Source: Candidatus Manganitrophaceae bacterium
GTDB taxonomy: Bacteria; Nitrospirota; Nitrospiria; SBBL01; JAADHI01
NCBI GenBank assembly: GCA_012960925.1
Contig: DUAG01000024.1
Span: forward strand, 1-34,728
Length of the DNA: 34,728 nucleotides
Direction of reading: 5' to 3'
Shown here piece after piece: positions 1 to 8,241 of the stretch. The notes beneath the pieces are model-generated. The model did no database searches. It was not told where the DNA came from and saw only the letters and a program-made list of their open reading frames with translations. A program made the translations under genes and the position numbers. Each line of letters starts with the position of its first letter. The first letter of the stretch is position 1.

Positions 1-332
1 TAACGAAATAACGGTATGATCTTTCATGGTGGCGTATCCTCCAGGTTGTTTGATTCATTCGCAGTTTCAAATCAACCAGATACGCCGCTTTTTTTCAAGT
101 ACTCAATACACCACTTTCAGTTATAACTCGCCTGCAAGCCGTCCACCGACGCCACAAGAACACCTCCCTAATAGAGAAGTTTTCTATCGAATTGACTCAA
201 CCTCATTAAAGTCGATGGAAAAGACCATCCCTTTTTATTTTGACAGGACAGTAAGGATACCTAAGGGATCATCGAAGCACAGGAAAATAGCTGAAGAAAT
301 TTTATCGGACAGACCCTGAGGCAACATCACCC
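1..332. other. Non-coding left edge
   Basis: I find no convincing gene here. It holds a plus-strand terminator-like hairpin (31-95) and, near 300-318, a short stretch resembling the ends of the dispersed repeat described elsewhere in this window. A 97-codon plus-strand frame starts inside the hairpin region and has no recognisable composition or motif, so I do not call it. The stretch lies downstream of the minus-strand glycosyltransferase that ends at 333. Confidence 0.5.
31..95 (+). terminator. Plus-strand intrinsic terminator-like hairpin
   Basis: GGCGTATC at 31-38 pairs perfectly with GATACGCC at 79-86. Inside, GGTTG and AAATCAACC extend the stem imperfectly. A run of seven T follows at 89-95. 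The T run is on the plus strand, so it would end a plus-strand transcript entering from left of the window, whose gene is not visible here. The loop is long, so this could also be part of a mobile-element remnant. Confidence 0.4.
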
Positions 333-1406
333 CTATCGGTACGACTTTCCTGCCAATACATCCTTATAAATTTTTAAGTAGGCACCTACGGTGTTATCCC
401 AATTAAAGCGTTCTGCATATTCTTTAATCTCTTTAGAACGGTTGGGATTTGCTCTAAATTCCGCCATTTTCATCAGAAAGACTTTCTCCATTGTTTCAGG
501 GGAAAAATCTTTCCAGTAGTAAGCATATTCGCCGCCTATTTCAGGAAGTGAAGACCATGTTGAGAGAAAGACCGGCTTCCCAAAATACATCGCCTCCAGA
601 ACCGGCATACCAAAGCCCTCATATTTCGAGGGAAAAACAAAGGCTTCACAATAACGATAAAGCCATCTTTTCTCCTCTTCACTTATCATTCCAGGAAGAA
701 TAACGCGTCCTCCCAACCCGAGTGCTTCAACTTTTTTTTCGATCATCCTCGCGTACTCTGTATCCTTCCGGCCTGCAATAACCAATTGATAGTCCGGTAA
801 ACGCTTCAAGAAATTGATCAGGACGCCAAAATTTTTTTTGTCTAAAATTGTCCCAATAGTAAATAAGAATTTACCCGAAAGAGAAAAATTTATTTTTTTC
901 TGCGGGCTTACAGATAAATCGATCCCTTGATAAACCGTAAAGACGGGGATCTCTTGATTGCCCCTTTTTAAGTTGAGATTCTTCCGAACAATCTGTTCTG
1001 TGTATTTGGAAGCGACAGTGACGACAGAGGCTCTCGATACCTTTTGTTGTAATCTCTTCAGTCTCTTACGAGCCTTGCTTCGGCTTTTTTCCTCTAAAAA
1101 ATTTAAATCTTGAATCGTTAGAACATAGGGAGCCGATCGACTGGAAGGGAAATATGCAGAATCTTGATGTATGGCATGCCATAGATCATATTTTTTGCAA
1201 ATAAATGGGAAATATCTGCGTCTCAGCGAAAGCGGCTCGGATTCAGCTTTAAAGACTCGACTAAACCCATGAGGCAACAAAAATTTTATTTTTATATCTT
1301 CGTCATCATATCCATCAAGTTTCATTCCTAATTGGTGAGAAACCTGACCGAGTCCGCAACACAAATCCTTCAGCTTTCCAAGATCTAATAAAACAGTTTT
1401 TTTCAT
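333..1406 (-). CDS. GT4-type glycosyltransferase
   Basis: A 357-residue protein of the GT-B fold, family GT4 (glycosyl transferases group 1). Such enzymes move a sugar from a nucleotide-sugar donor to a growing glycan at the cytoplasmic face of the inner membrane. The C-terminal donor-binding half is clear: an FLFTIGTILDKKNF segment opens the second Rossmann domain, and PSKYEGFGMPVLEAM carries the E-x7-E signature. The acceptor half (for example DLWHAIHQDS) is less conserved, so the substrate cannot be assigned. I chose the ATG at 1406 over an in-frame TTG at 1424 because MKKTVLLDLG begins the first beta strand. It reads as more AT-rich than the lipid A genes (judged by eye), which may point to acquired surface-glycan DNA. 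The family call is firm; the role is inferred. Confidence 0.85.
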   Translation of the reverse strand: MKKTVLLDLGKLKDLCCGLGQVSHQLGMKLDGYDDEDIKIKFLLPHGFSRVFKAESEPLSLRRRYFPFICKKYDLWHAIHQDSAYFPSSRSAPYVLTIQDLNFLEEKSRSKARKRLKRLQQKVSRASVVTVASKYTEQIVRKNLNLKRGNQEIPVFTVYQGIDLSVSPQKKINFSLSGKFLFTIGTILDKKNFGVLINFLKRLPDYQLVIAGRKDTEYARMIEKKVEALGLGGRVILPGMISEEEKRWLYRYCEAFVFPSKYEGFGMPVLEAMYFGKPVFLSTWSSLPEIGGEYAYYWKDFSPETMEKVFLMKMAEFRANPNRSKEIKEYAERFNWDNTVGAYLKIYKDVLAGKSYR

Positions 1407-1539
1407 ACACTCATATCCAAGCAATATTCCCTAGATCAATCATCCTGATAATCTAAAACAAATCCTTAAAGACCTCAGGGAAAAACCCTAACTTTTAAAT
1501 GGCCTGAAAATAGCTGCAGGAGATCGGAATAGACCCTCT

Positions 1540-2664
1540 TCACTTTGAAGCAACCAGATCTTCATACAAAGCGATCGTTTCTCTGACAGTCCTTTCAATA
1601 TTGAACTGCTCCAAAATCCGCTTCTTCGCCTTCAGACCCAAGGTCTGACAAAGCAGGGGATCACGCCACAGCCGGAGAATAGCCTTTGCGAGGGCTGACG
1701 GATCCTCAGGAGGAACCACGAAACCACATTCTTTGTCAACAACAAGCTCCGGCAATCCACCCACATCAGTAACTACCGGCGGTACCCCTTGGATCATCGC
1801 CTCCATTATCCCAATATTTAAGGCCTCCATCCTGGAGGGAGCGACCGCCACGTTACATTCTCTGATGATTGCTGTGGCATCAGGACGGAAACCTGTAAAG
1901 TGGATCCGATGGGAGATTTTCGGATCATTCGCCAGTTTTTTAACAAGAGGATCGCGTAGTTCTCCGATCAATAGAAAATGGACTGGGGACCCTTCCGGGA
2001 AAAAATGGGCCGCCCTGATAAGGACATCAACTCCCTTAACACGCCGAATATTAGCGATACAACCAACGACGAAAGCTCCAGGGGGGATTCCGAACTGATC
2101 GAGACCGACTCTTTTATTACATTTATCATATTCTGGGTCCTGCCCGTAATAGATTGTGACAAGCTTGTCTCTCCTGATTCCCGCTGATAGCAAGTAATCT
2201 CTTACTGCTTTAGAGAGACAAATCAACCGATTAATGCGAGGATTGAGGTACTTGATCCAAGCACTCGGATCCCATCGGTGGACATGTCCGATGACGCCGC
2301 GAAAAGCAACCAGTTTAACATCTGTTCCATAACAGGCCCATATGCTGTTGGACAACGGGCGACTGGCCAATGCATGAACAATATCAAAACCTTCTTTGCG
2401 AATCATCTGCCGGAGCCTCTTGATGCCCGCCCAGTCAAAATGGGAATGTAAGGTCATTTTGACCGTTGGAACCTTCCATCCTACCAACTTGTCCATGGCT
2501 AGAAAGGAAGGGTCCCTAATAAAAACGAGATCAATCCCGGCTTCATAGAGGCGCTGAACAAGTTGTATCTCCGGTCTAATGTTCCCCCTTGAAATGATCA
2601 GCACACGATAAGAGCGCCTGCGTTGTTGTCTTCTGCTTGAAGATAAGGTGGCTTCCTTTCCCAT
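1540..2664 (-). CDS. GT4-type glycosyltransferase
   Basis: A 374-residue GT-B glycosyltransferase of family GT4. The N-terminus has a basic stretch (SSSRRQQRRRSYRVLIISRG) before the first beta strand. VVGCIANIRRVKGVDVLIRAA opens the donor-binding domain. APSRMEALNIGIMEAM carries the E-x7-E donor motif, and VVTDVGGLPELV matches the following family segment. The protein is probably a soluble or membrane-associated cytoplasmic enzyme building a surface polysaccharide or LPS outer core. It starts with ATG at 2664 behind a loosely spaced AAGGA-type ribosome site. It is separated by 133 bases from the next glycosyltransferase and by 176 bases from the TylF-like gene, so it may be transcribed separately. 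The sugar and acceptor are unknown. Confidence 0.88.
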   Translation of the reverse strand: MGKEATLSSSRRQQRRRSYRVLIISRGNIRPEIQLVQRLYEAGIDLVFIRDPSFLAMDKLVGWKVPTVKMTLHSHFDWAGIKRLRQMIRKEGFDIVHALASRPLSNSIWACYGTDVKLVAFRGVIGHVHRWDPSAWIKYLNPRINRLICLSKAVRDYLLSAGIRRDKLVTIYYGQDPEYDKCNKRVGLDQFGIPPGAFVVGCIANIRRVKGVDVLIRAAHFFPEGSPVHFLLIGELRDPLVKKLANDPKISHRIHFTGFRPDATAIIRECNVAVAPSRMEALNIGIMEAMIQGVPPVVTDVGGLPELVVDKECGFVVPPEDPSALAKAILRLWRDPLLCQTLGLKAKKRILEQFNIERTVRETIALYEDLVASK

Positions 2665-2840
2665 TAATTCTTTTATTTCCTTAAGAGTTACAAAGAGCCA
2701 CTAGAGAACGAGAAAATATCAGTCCTTCCCAGTGGGAGAAGAATGTCTTATTTGGGCTGTTTTCACGAGGGCGTAAAAATACCCGACGGCTGATGCGAGA
2801 TTACAGGCCATCACTTTCCCCCAAACGCACCGCGTCCTCT

Positions 2841-3542
2841 CTAGGCCTTACGAATCACAGCCGACCCTCCGCGGTCTGGCAACTCAATGATCTGCTCTAC
2901 CTTGTCTTTAAAAAACGCATTCACCGCTCGTGAGACCCCATACTCAGATTCCGGACTGTTGTAGTCATGAATGAAAATGTAGCCCCCCGGGCTCATGCGA
3001 GGATAAAAAATCTCCAGCCCCGCCAAGGTCGGCTTGTACTTGTCCATATCCAGCATCACAAAAGCAAATGTCTTATTTAAAATGGGTTCTGCCGTATCTG
3101 GAAAGATTCCTTCGTGAAAGATGATGTTGGTACAGTCGCCGATCTCCCGTTTCACCGCTTCGACACTTGTGTCGGTAAACCGATCATCGCTCTCTTCAGA
3201 AGCGTCAAGGGCTTGCTGAGGAAATCCTGAGAATGTATCAAACAGGTGTAACGTTCTCCCCGTGTCAAGAGATGTGATGAACTTGCTTAGCTCTCCCTTA
3301 TAAACACCCGCTTCAGCGAGTTCCCCTCCAATTTGGTCCACCTGCAAACGATGGATAGCAAGCGCAATGGACCCAAACCGAACAACATCGATCAACCCCA
3401 GAATTGCCTTGTGTGTGTCGGTGCCATAAGGGGGAAAACTCATCTGGTATTTTGGTATTCTGAGGGCCTTCTTGACGCGCTTATCAAGTCCGTAAAGACC
3501 GGTCTGTATCAACAGTTTTTTCACACCCTTCTTCAATTTCAT
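2841..3542 (-). CDS. TylF/MycF-family (macrocin-O-methyltransferase-like) methyltransferase
   Basis: A 233-residue class I SAM-dependent methyltransferase of the TylF/MycF type. GELAEAGVYKGELSKFI is the SAM-binding loop. LHLFDTFSGFP follows as the second strand. VMLDMDKYKPTLAGLEIFYPR with GGYIFIHDY supplies the acidic metal/substrate region typical of the family. Known relatives O-methylate sugar hydroxyls, and next to two glycosyltransferases the likely target is a glycan sugar, which is an inference. The ATG at 3542 is preceded by a good GGAGAAAG ribosome site. A promoter-like TTGACT/CATCAT pair lies about 120 bases upstream. No signal peptide is visible, so it should act in the cytoplasm. 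Confidence 0.85.
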   Translation of the reverse strand: MKLKKGVKKLLIQTGLYGLDKRVKKALRIPKYQMSFPPYGTDTHKAILGLIDVVRFGSIALAIHRLQVDQIGGELAEAGVYKGELSKFITSLDTGRTLHLFDTFSGFPQQALDASEESDDRFTDTSVEAVKREIGDCTNIIFHEGIFPDTAEPILNKTFAFVMLDMDKYKPTLAGLEIFYPRMSPGGYIFIHDYNSPESEYGVSRAVNAFFKDKVEQIIELPDRGGSAVIRKA

Positions 3543-3879
3543 ATCTTTCTCCTACGGTGGAAAGCCCCCCAGAAAGCCTAATCGACGGGACAAAACACAA
3601 AAATAGTCACCCCAGTATTTGTTAGGAGTGCACCACACCCACAAATTGACTTTCATGTATGATGAATTAGTACTTTTTAAAAGTCAAATACTATGATATT
3701 CAAGATGCCACGTCCGCATTCCTGGGTAGGATTAATCTGTTCAGCCTACAACTCTGAAAACTCCCAAGATGCCAGGACGACACGCAAAACAATATATCAA
3801 CCAAAACGATCTCTTTGGGCACGGAATCACGCTTCAAGACCGGCCAGAGTGAGCCGACCATACATATCAGGGATTCTCC
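3543..3879. other. Intergenic region with probable promoter of the TylF-like gene
   Basis: I see no gene in these 337 bases. A 64-codon plus-strand frame at 3693-3887 has no family features and runs into the end of the neighbouring coding region. The region holds a promoter-like pair with an overlapping dyad (TTGACTTT at 3646-3653, AAAGTCAA at 3680-3687). The break marks the end of the long envelope operon and the start of the glycan-decoration genes. Confidence 0.5.
3659..3687 (-). promoter_or_regulatory. Sigma70-like promoter overlapping an inverted repeat
   Basis: On the minus strand TTGACT (3687-3682) and CATCAT (3664-3659) are 17 bases apart. They match the -35 box at 5 of 6 and the -10 box at 4 of 6 positions. 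The -35 box sits in one arm of a perfect 8-bp inverted repeat (TTGACTTT/AAAGTCAA, 26 bases between arms), which could be an operator. It faces the TylF-like methyltransferase. Not tested beyond visual matching. Confidence 0.4.
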
Positions 3880-4419
3880 CTATATAAGCCATCCCTTTAT
3901 TAAAAAAAGAAGAACCCCTCCGACGATTCTCTGCCAACGCGCCAATTCACGGTTTACCATGACCCGACTCCACTGAAACCCTTTAAAATCAAAATACTTC
4001 CAACGGGGAAATAATCTGGGGACACGATTAACATAATCTTCATAGCTTTCTCCAAAACGCTTAAAAAGAGTGGTTTCCTCATCATACATCGTTATTGTAA
4101 AAATAATGGACAGGCCTGCCAACAAAAATGCTCCCCCCAGGAAGCTGTTTCCCATGAAAGCGAAGCCAATCCCGATAACAAGATTTCCGAGGTAAAGCGG
4201 GTGTCGCGTCATGGCGTAAGGCCCTCGGGTTTGCAAAAATATATTTTTCTCCAGAAAGCCCGAGGCCCAGGTCCGAAGCCCTTCTCCCAGAAGAACAATG
4301 GGGAGTCCAATCTTCAATGAGAGCAGCGAGGGAGAGGAAAGGAGGAAAAAAATAAGTCCCAATAAAATAGTCCATCTTCTCCGATGCTCTCTAATCAACC
4401 GGCGGATCGTACCGCTCAC
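3880..4419 (-). CDS. ICMT/PEMT-like integral-membrane methyltransferase
   Basis: A 179-residue membrane protein resembling the isoprenylcysteine carboxyl methyltransferase / phospholipid methyltransferase superfamily. GPYAMTRHPLYLGNL carries the RHPxY SAM-binding signature, and FKRFGESYEDYVNRVPRLFP is the conserved C-terminal segment. Hydrophobic stretches near residues 17-33, 36-52 and 83-110 are probable membrane spans. Bacterial members methylate diverse lipophilic substrates, so no substrate is assigned. The start is GTG at 4419, overlapping the stop of the Trm112-like gene by 4 bases (GTGA), so the two are translationally coupled. It is the last gene of the long envelope cluster. Family membership is fairly sure; the role in LPS or lipid modification is only suggested by position. 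Confidence 0.8.
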   Translation of the reverse strand: MSGTIRRLIREHRRRWTILLGLIFFLLSSPSLLSLKIGLPIVLLGEGLRTWASGFLEKNIFLQTRGPYAMTRHPLYLGNLVIGIGFAFMGNSFLGGAFLLAGLSIIFTITMYDEETTLFKRFGESYEDYVNRVPRLFPRWKYFDFKGFQWSRVMVNRELARWQRIVGGVLLFLIKGWLI

Positions 4420-4598
4420 CCCGGAGGACCTTCCACCTTGACCGCTTCGTCGATCAACATCACCGGAATATCATTCCGGATGGGGTACATTAGACCGCAC
4501 GATACACAGAGGATCCCGTCCTCCTTTTCATTTAAATGGATTTCCCCTTTGCATTTAGGACATGCGAGAATATCTAAAAGATCACGACCTATTGACAT
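4416..4598 (-). CDS. Trm112-family zinc-ribbon small protein
   Basis: A 60-residue protein of the Trm112 (UPF0434/YcaR) family. DLLDILACPKCKGEIHL is the typical opening with CPKC. ILCVSCGLMYPIRNDIPVML gives the second CxxC pair and the conserved YPIRNDIPVML segment, so a bound zinc is likely. In eukaryotes and archaea Trm112 activates methyltransferases; the role of bacterial members is not settled. In E. coli the homologue ycaR lies beside lpxK, so association with lipid A genes is known. Here it lies next to an actual methyltransferase gene, which it overlaps by 4 bases, and it overlaps the upstream heptosyltransferase by 10 bases. Confidence 0.88.
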   Translation of the reverse strand: MSIGRDLLDILACPKCKGEIHLNEKEDGILCVSCGLMYPIRNDIPVMLIDEAVKVEGPPG

Positions 4599-5704
4599 AC
4601 ACCCTCCTTCACCAGCATCTTAACTGAATCAAACACCTCTTCGATACCTATCTTTTCTATACAGCTCCTACTTTGCCGACAGCGTCTCGGGAAATAGGGG
4701 GAGGAACCTCTGCAGATGCATTGTTGTTGGTGAACACAGTGTCCCTTCCCATAAGGCCCACTTCGACCCGCCTCCGAAGGGCCGAACAAGCTTACCGTCT
4801 GACATCCGACCGAAACTGCCAGGTGGAGGGGCCCTGTATCCCCGGCCACGACAACCCTACAACTTTGATAAAGAGCCGCGAGCTCCTGCAGTCGGAAGAG
4901 GGGGGCAAGTATAAGTCTCTTGCTTTTTCTCTGAACGAAGGACTCCACTTTTTTCGAATGCCCTTCCCCTGAAGTGATCACGACAGGAATTCCTTCTTTT
5001 TCAAGCAACATTTCCGCGAGTCGCAAAAAAGATTCTTCAGGCCACTGCTTTGTTTCAAAACCAGCGCCAAGATGAAGGGCAACGAGCGGCATACGAGAAT
5101 CGAAGCCGACTTCTCTCCGCCATTGGACAATACGTGCAATCGCAGAAGGCGGTAGCGTAAAATTAAAGGAGACAGACCGGTCCGTGATCCCCATACCTCC
5201 CAACAATGAAAGGTTCTGTTCTATCACATGCAGACCAGATGGCACCACACGACAGGTCGTGAACAGGGTATTGATCCCTTCACGGCAGGCCTTCCGCGAA
5301 AACCCAATCCGGCAGGGAGCCTTTGTCATGAGTGTAATGAATCCACTCTTAAGCAAACCCTGGCCATCTATGGCAAAATCAAACCGATAATCGGACAAAC
5401 GTTTTCTAAGGGCATTCACCATATTATAGACTGCGATTCCTCTACCCGACTTAAGCAAGCGCCGCCATAACTTGGTATCAATAACAACGAGATCATCGAT
5501 TCCATCCTGATCCAGAAGCACTTCCTTCGCCTTCTCCTCAACCACCCAGACGATATACGCCTTCGGAATATTCCGTCGCAACGCCCTCATTACTGGAAGC
5601 ATATGAATACAATCCCCGATAGAACCGAGTTTTACAACCGCAACCCTGGGACTCCGGTTCTCTTTCAGGAAAGTGCTGTCTTTCAATCTGGAACCTCGTA
5701 TCAC
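4589..5704 (-). CDS. GT9 heptosyltransferase (WaaC-like)
   Basis: A 371-residue member of glycosyltransferase family 9, which transfers L-glycero-D-manno-heptose from ADP-heptose to the LPS inner core. VAVVKLGSIGDCIHMLPVMRAL is the family opening, LGAGFETKQWPEE the middle motif, and AGDTGPLHLAVSVGCQTVSLFGPS the nucleotide-sugar site. The features fit heptosyltransferase I better than II, because a WaaF-like domain is already in the upstream gene, but this is inferred. The start is GTG at 5704, one base after the stop of waaF-gmhB. The C-terminal region has many cysteines (CICRG, RRCRQSRSCIEK), as some GT9 proteins do. It overlaps the Trm112-like gene by 10 bases. Confidence 0.87.
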   Translation of the reverse strand: MIRGSRLKDSTFLKENRSPRVAVVKLGSIGDCIHMLPVMRALRRNIPKAYIVWVVEEKAKEVLLDQDGIDDLVVIDTKLWRRLLKSGRGIAVYNMVNALRKRLSDYRFDFAIDGQGLLKSGFITLMTKAPCRIGFSRKACREGINTLFTTCRVVPSGLHVIEQNLSLLGGMGITDRSVSFNFTLPPSAIARIVQWRREVGFDSRMPLVALHLGAGFETKQWPEESFLRLAEMLLEKEGIPVVITSGEGHSKKVESFVQRKSKRLILAPLFRLQELAALYQSCRVVVAGDTGPLHLAVSVGCQTVSLFGPSEAGRSGPYGKGHCVHQQQCICRGSSPYFPRRCRQSRSCIEKIGIEEVFDSVKMLVKEGVCQ

Positions 5705-5705
5705 A

Positions 5706-7289
5706 TCAATCAGTCTCTTCTCGAATATCTCGCAAAATCCATTCGACTGCGGCCTTCAAGTTCTCTGAAACACGATCGGGCGGCCGCCCTAGTCGGGACA
5801 ACGCTTGAAGTGCCCCCCTTCCCTCTCCGGTCTGAACCAGAACACTCTTGATCCCTTCGCGGGCCAGAGCCATATCCGTTGGTTTATCTCCAACAATATA
5901 AGACTGGGAAAGATCGACATGATGCTCCAGAACTGCCCTCTCAATCATTCCCATTGAGGGCTTCCGACAGCGACACTTTGTCTTTTCAGGGGAATGAGGA
6001 CAATAGTAGATGCCATCCAGCACAGCCCCCTCTTTCGCTAAAAGACCCTGTAGATGACAATGGGCCTCCCAGACAAATTCCTCCGGAAAGAAACCGCGTC
6101 CCACCCCAGATTGATTGGTAACCAGGAAGACCGGAATACTCTCCCGGTTTAATTTCGCGATCCCGGAAACCGCCCCTGGAATAAGGAGGAATTGATCAAG
6201 ACGACTCAGATATCCAACATCTTCATTAATCGTCCCATCACGATCCAAAAAAACCGCACCCGATTTTCCCCGAAATCCGTCAAGAGACCTTGTCGCAGCC
6301 TGAAAAACCTCCTCAGAAGAAACATCCGTCATACAAGGGTGATCAATCGGGCATTCCCGCGCCTTACAGGGCGAACAATCGACCTTTTTTTGTATAATCC
6401 GTGTATGTACTCCGGCAGGTGAGGTCCGGGTCGGGTCCGTCGGACCAAATATCGCGACCACGTGAATACCCAATGCCGACCCCACATGCATCGGTCCTGA
6501 ATCGTTGGTGATAAAGAGACGGCATTTTTCCATCAAGGCCATCATCTCTCTTAAGCTTGTTTTTCCGGCCAGAACAAGAGACGGGGTCTTCATGGCTTCC
6601 TGAACCGTGGCTGCGATATCGGTTTCAAGCGGTCCGCCAAAAATGACCACCTTTGCCTGGAAACGATCCACCACTTGATCGGCTACGGCGGCAAAGCGCT
6701 CTGGAAGCCAGCGCTTTGCCGATCCATAGGCCGCACCGGGATGAATGCCAATCAGGCAATCTTCTTCCTTGATACCGTATGAATCCAGAAATTTAAAGGC
6801 CGTACTTCTTTCTTCCTCCGAGACCACAAGAAAAGGAGGGCTTGCAAGGGGTCGACCATCGACCAATTTCATCAGGGCAAGATAGGACTCCCGCTGGTGA
6901 TGTGGTGCGCCTTTCTTCTGCAACGAACGTGTTAACAAAAATGATCGCCCATCCGCTGCATATCCAACACGAGCCGGGATACCGGCCGCCGCCGCAATGA
7001 GAGCCGCCTCAAAGGCATTCTGCAGGAGAAATGCGAGGTCAAAACACTCTTTCCGAAGAGAGCGGATCAACCTCCACAACCCGATCACACCTCGATGCTT
7101 TCCCTTATCTTCATAAACCAGGACGCGATCCACATCAGGATGGTTGTCAAAGAGCGCAGCAACGGATGACTTCGCCAGTAGGGTAATCTGAGCGCCATCA
7201 AACCGGGTTCTTAGGGCTGAGAGCGTCGGGATCGCCATCACCGCATCACCAATCCAGTTCGGCATTCGAATCAAAATTTTCTTACTCAT
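5706..7289 (-). CDS. waaF-gmhB: Fused heptosyltransferase II and heptose-bisphosphate phosphatase
   Basis: A 527-residue two-domain protein. Residues 1 to ~335 are a GT9 heptosyltransferase II: KILIRMPNWIGDAVMAIP at the start, HPGAAYGSAKRWLPERFA near 183-200, and NDSGPMHVGSALG near 262-274. Residues ~343-500 are a HAD-type D,D-heptose 1,7-bisphosphate phosphatase: FLDRDGTINED with catalytic Asp349/Asp351, TNQSGVGRG near 391-399, a zinc cluster with Cys430, His432, Cys439 and Cys441, and IVGDKPTDMALA near 465-476. One chain would therefore help make ADP-heptose and also use it. The frame is open further upstream to an ATG at 7439, but I chose ATG 7289 because it begins the conserved domain and overlaps the lpxL stop by 8 bases. 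Both domains look intact. Confidence 0.92.
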   Translation of the reverse strand: MSKKILIRMPNWIGDAVMAIPTLSALRTRFDGAQITLLAKSSVAALFDNHPDVDRVLVYEDKGKHRGVIGLWRLIRSLRKECFDLAFLLQNAFEAALIAAAAGIPARVGYAADGRSFLLTRSLQKKGAPHHQRESYLALMKLVDGRPLASPPFLVVSEEERSTAFKFLDSYGIKEEDCLIGIHPGAAYGSAKRWLPERFAAVADQVVDRFQAKVVIFGGPLETDIAATVQEAMKTPSLVLAGKTSLREMMALMEKCRLFITNDSGPMHVGSALGIHVVAIFGPTDPTRTSPAGVHTRIIQKKVDCSPCKARECPIDHPCMTDVSSEEVFQAATRSLDGFRGKSGAVFLDRDGTINEDVGYLSRLDQFLLIPGAVSGIAKLNRESIPVFLVTNQSGVGRGFFPEEFVWEAHCHLQGLLAKEGAVLDGIYYCPHSPEKTKCRCRKPSMGMIERAVLEHHVDLSQSYIVGDKPTDMALAREGIKSVLVQTGEGRGALQALSRLGRPPDRVSENLKAAVEWILRDIREETD

Positions 7290-8211
7290 GACCGGCATTC
7301 GCCTGCACATCCATGTTGTCAAAGGAAGAGTGTGGTGGTCGCGTCTTCCACCTGCGGTGAACCCAAAGCCAGTGGTCCGGGTGCTGACGAACAAACGATT
7401 CAATCTTTTGAGTAAAGAGTGCGGTCGCGTTAACAACATCTTGTTTGAGAATACCGGTTCGTGTCAATTCCAGCGCTTTCTCTATCACGATCCGAGGCCC
7501 TTCCTTCGTCCGGATAAAAAATACAGGAACAACAGAAGCCCCGGTTCGTAACGCCAGGATCGCCAATCCCTTATGAGTGGCAGCCTTCCGGCCGAAATAG
7601 TCGACGAAAACCGCTTCGTATATCGCTGTGTTCTGATCCAGCAAGAATCCGACCGTTCCCCCTTCCCTCAAAAGCGCAACGATCTCCGCCGCAGGCGTCT
7701 TCTGCTTATTGAAAACAGAATTCCCAAATCGAGACCGCCATTTTTGGATCATTTGATCGATATACCGATTGTCCATACGCCGGGCCACAACATGCATCGG
7801 AACCCCTCTTGCGGCCAAGCCGACGGCCATCCATTCCCAATTTCCAAAATGAGCAGACAACAAGATCATCCCTTTCCCACACTTTTGGGCCGAGAGAATG
7901 TGTTCAAGGCCATCTATTTTTACTTTTTCCTTTACTTCTTCATCCGTCCATTTTGGAAGACAGGCAAATTCGACCACGGCGCGTCCCATATTTTGAAACG
8001 AGCTCAAGGCGATCCGTCGGATCTCTCTTTCGCTCTTTTCCTCTTTAAAAGAAGTACGAAGATTATTTAAGGCAATCTGTCGATGCCGTTTGTCGATCAG
8101 GTAGAAGACGGTTCCAAGAGAGACACCCAACTGAACACTTATGCGGTAAGGAACAAGCTGAAAGAGGCCAATCAATAAACGGGCGATGCTATATTCAATC
8201 CTGTCCTTCAT
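7282..8211 (-). CDS. lpxL: Lipid A biosynthesis acyltransferase (LpxL/HtrB family)
   Basis: A 309-residue membrane-anchored late acyltransferase that adds a secondary acyl chain to Kdo-lipid A at the inner membrane. A hydrophobic segment lies near residues 10-38. ILLSAHFGNWEW carries the H-x4-E catalytic pair at His121 and Glu126, and GTVGFLLDQN with VFVDYFGRKAATHKG are conserved substrate-site segments. The C-terminus HPDHWLWVHRRWKTRP is typical. The start is ATG at 8211, three bases inside an alternative TTG. It lies between lpxK and waaF-gmhB. The chain length transferred cannot be read from the sequence, and LpxL versus LpxM specificity is not distinguishable here. Confidence 0.92.
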   Translation of the reverse strand: MKDRIEYSIARLLIGLFQLVPYRISVQLGVSLGTVFYLIDKRHRQIALNNLRTSFKEEKSEREIRRIALSSFQNMGRAVVEFACLPKWTDEEVKEKVKIDGLEHILSAQKCGKGMILLSAHFGNWEWMAVGLAARGVPMHVVARRMDNRYIDQMIQKWRSRFGNSVFNKQKTPAAEIVALLREGGTVGFLLDQNTAIYEAVFVDYFGRKAATHKGLAILALRTGASVVPVFFIRTKEGPRIVIEKALELTRTGILKQDVVNATALFTQKIESFVRQHPDHWLWVHRRWKTRPPHSSFDNMDVQANAGHE

Positions 8212-8241
8212 CAATATTCCACTCTCTGATTCTTCAAAACC

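Noticed and set aside
26..319. 97-codon plus-strand open frame at the left edge
   Set aside because: It starts inside a terminator-like hairpin, has no ribosome site or recognisable motif, and its translation looks like random non-coding sequence.
3693..3887. 64-codon plus-strand frame before the ICMT-like gene
   Set aside because: No family features; it lies in promoter DNA and runs into the 3' end of an opposite-strand gene.
7290..7439. N-terminal extension of waaF-gmhB to the ATG at 7439
   Set aside because: The added 50 residues lie within lpxL coding sequence and have no counterpart in GT9 proteins; ATG 7289 begins the conserved strand.
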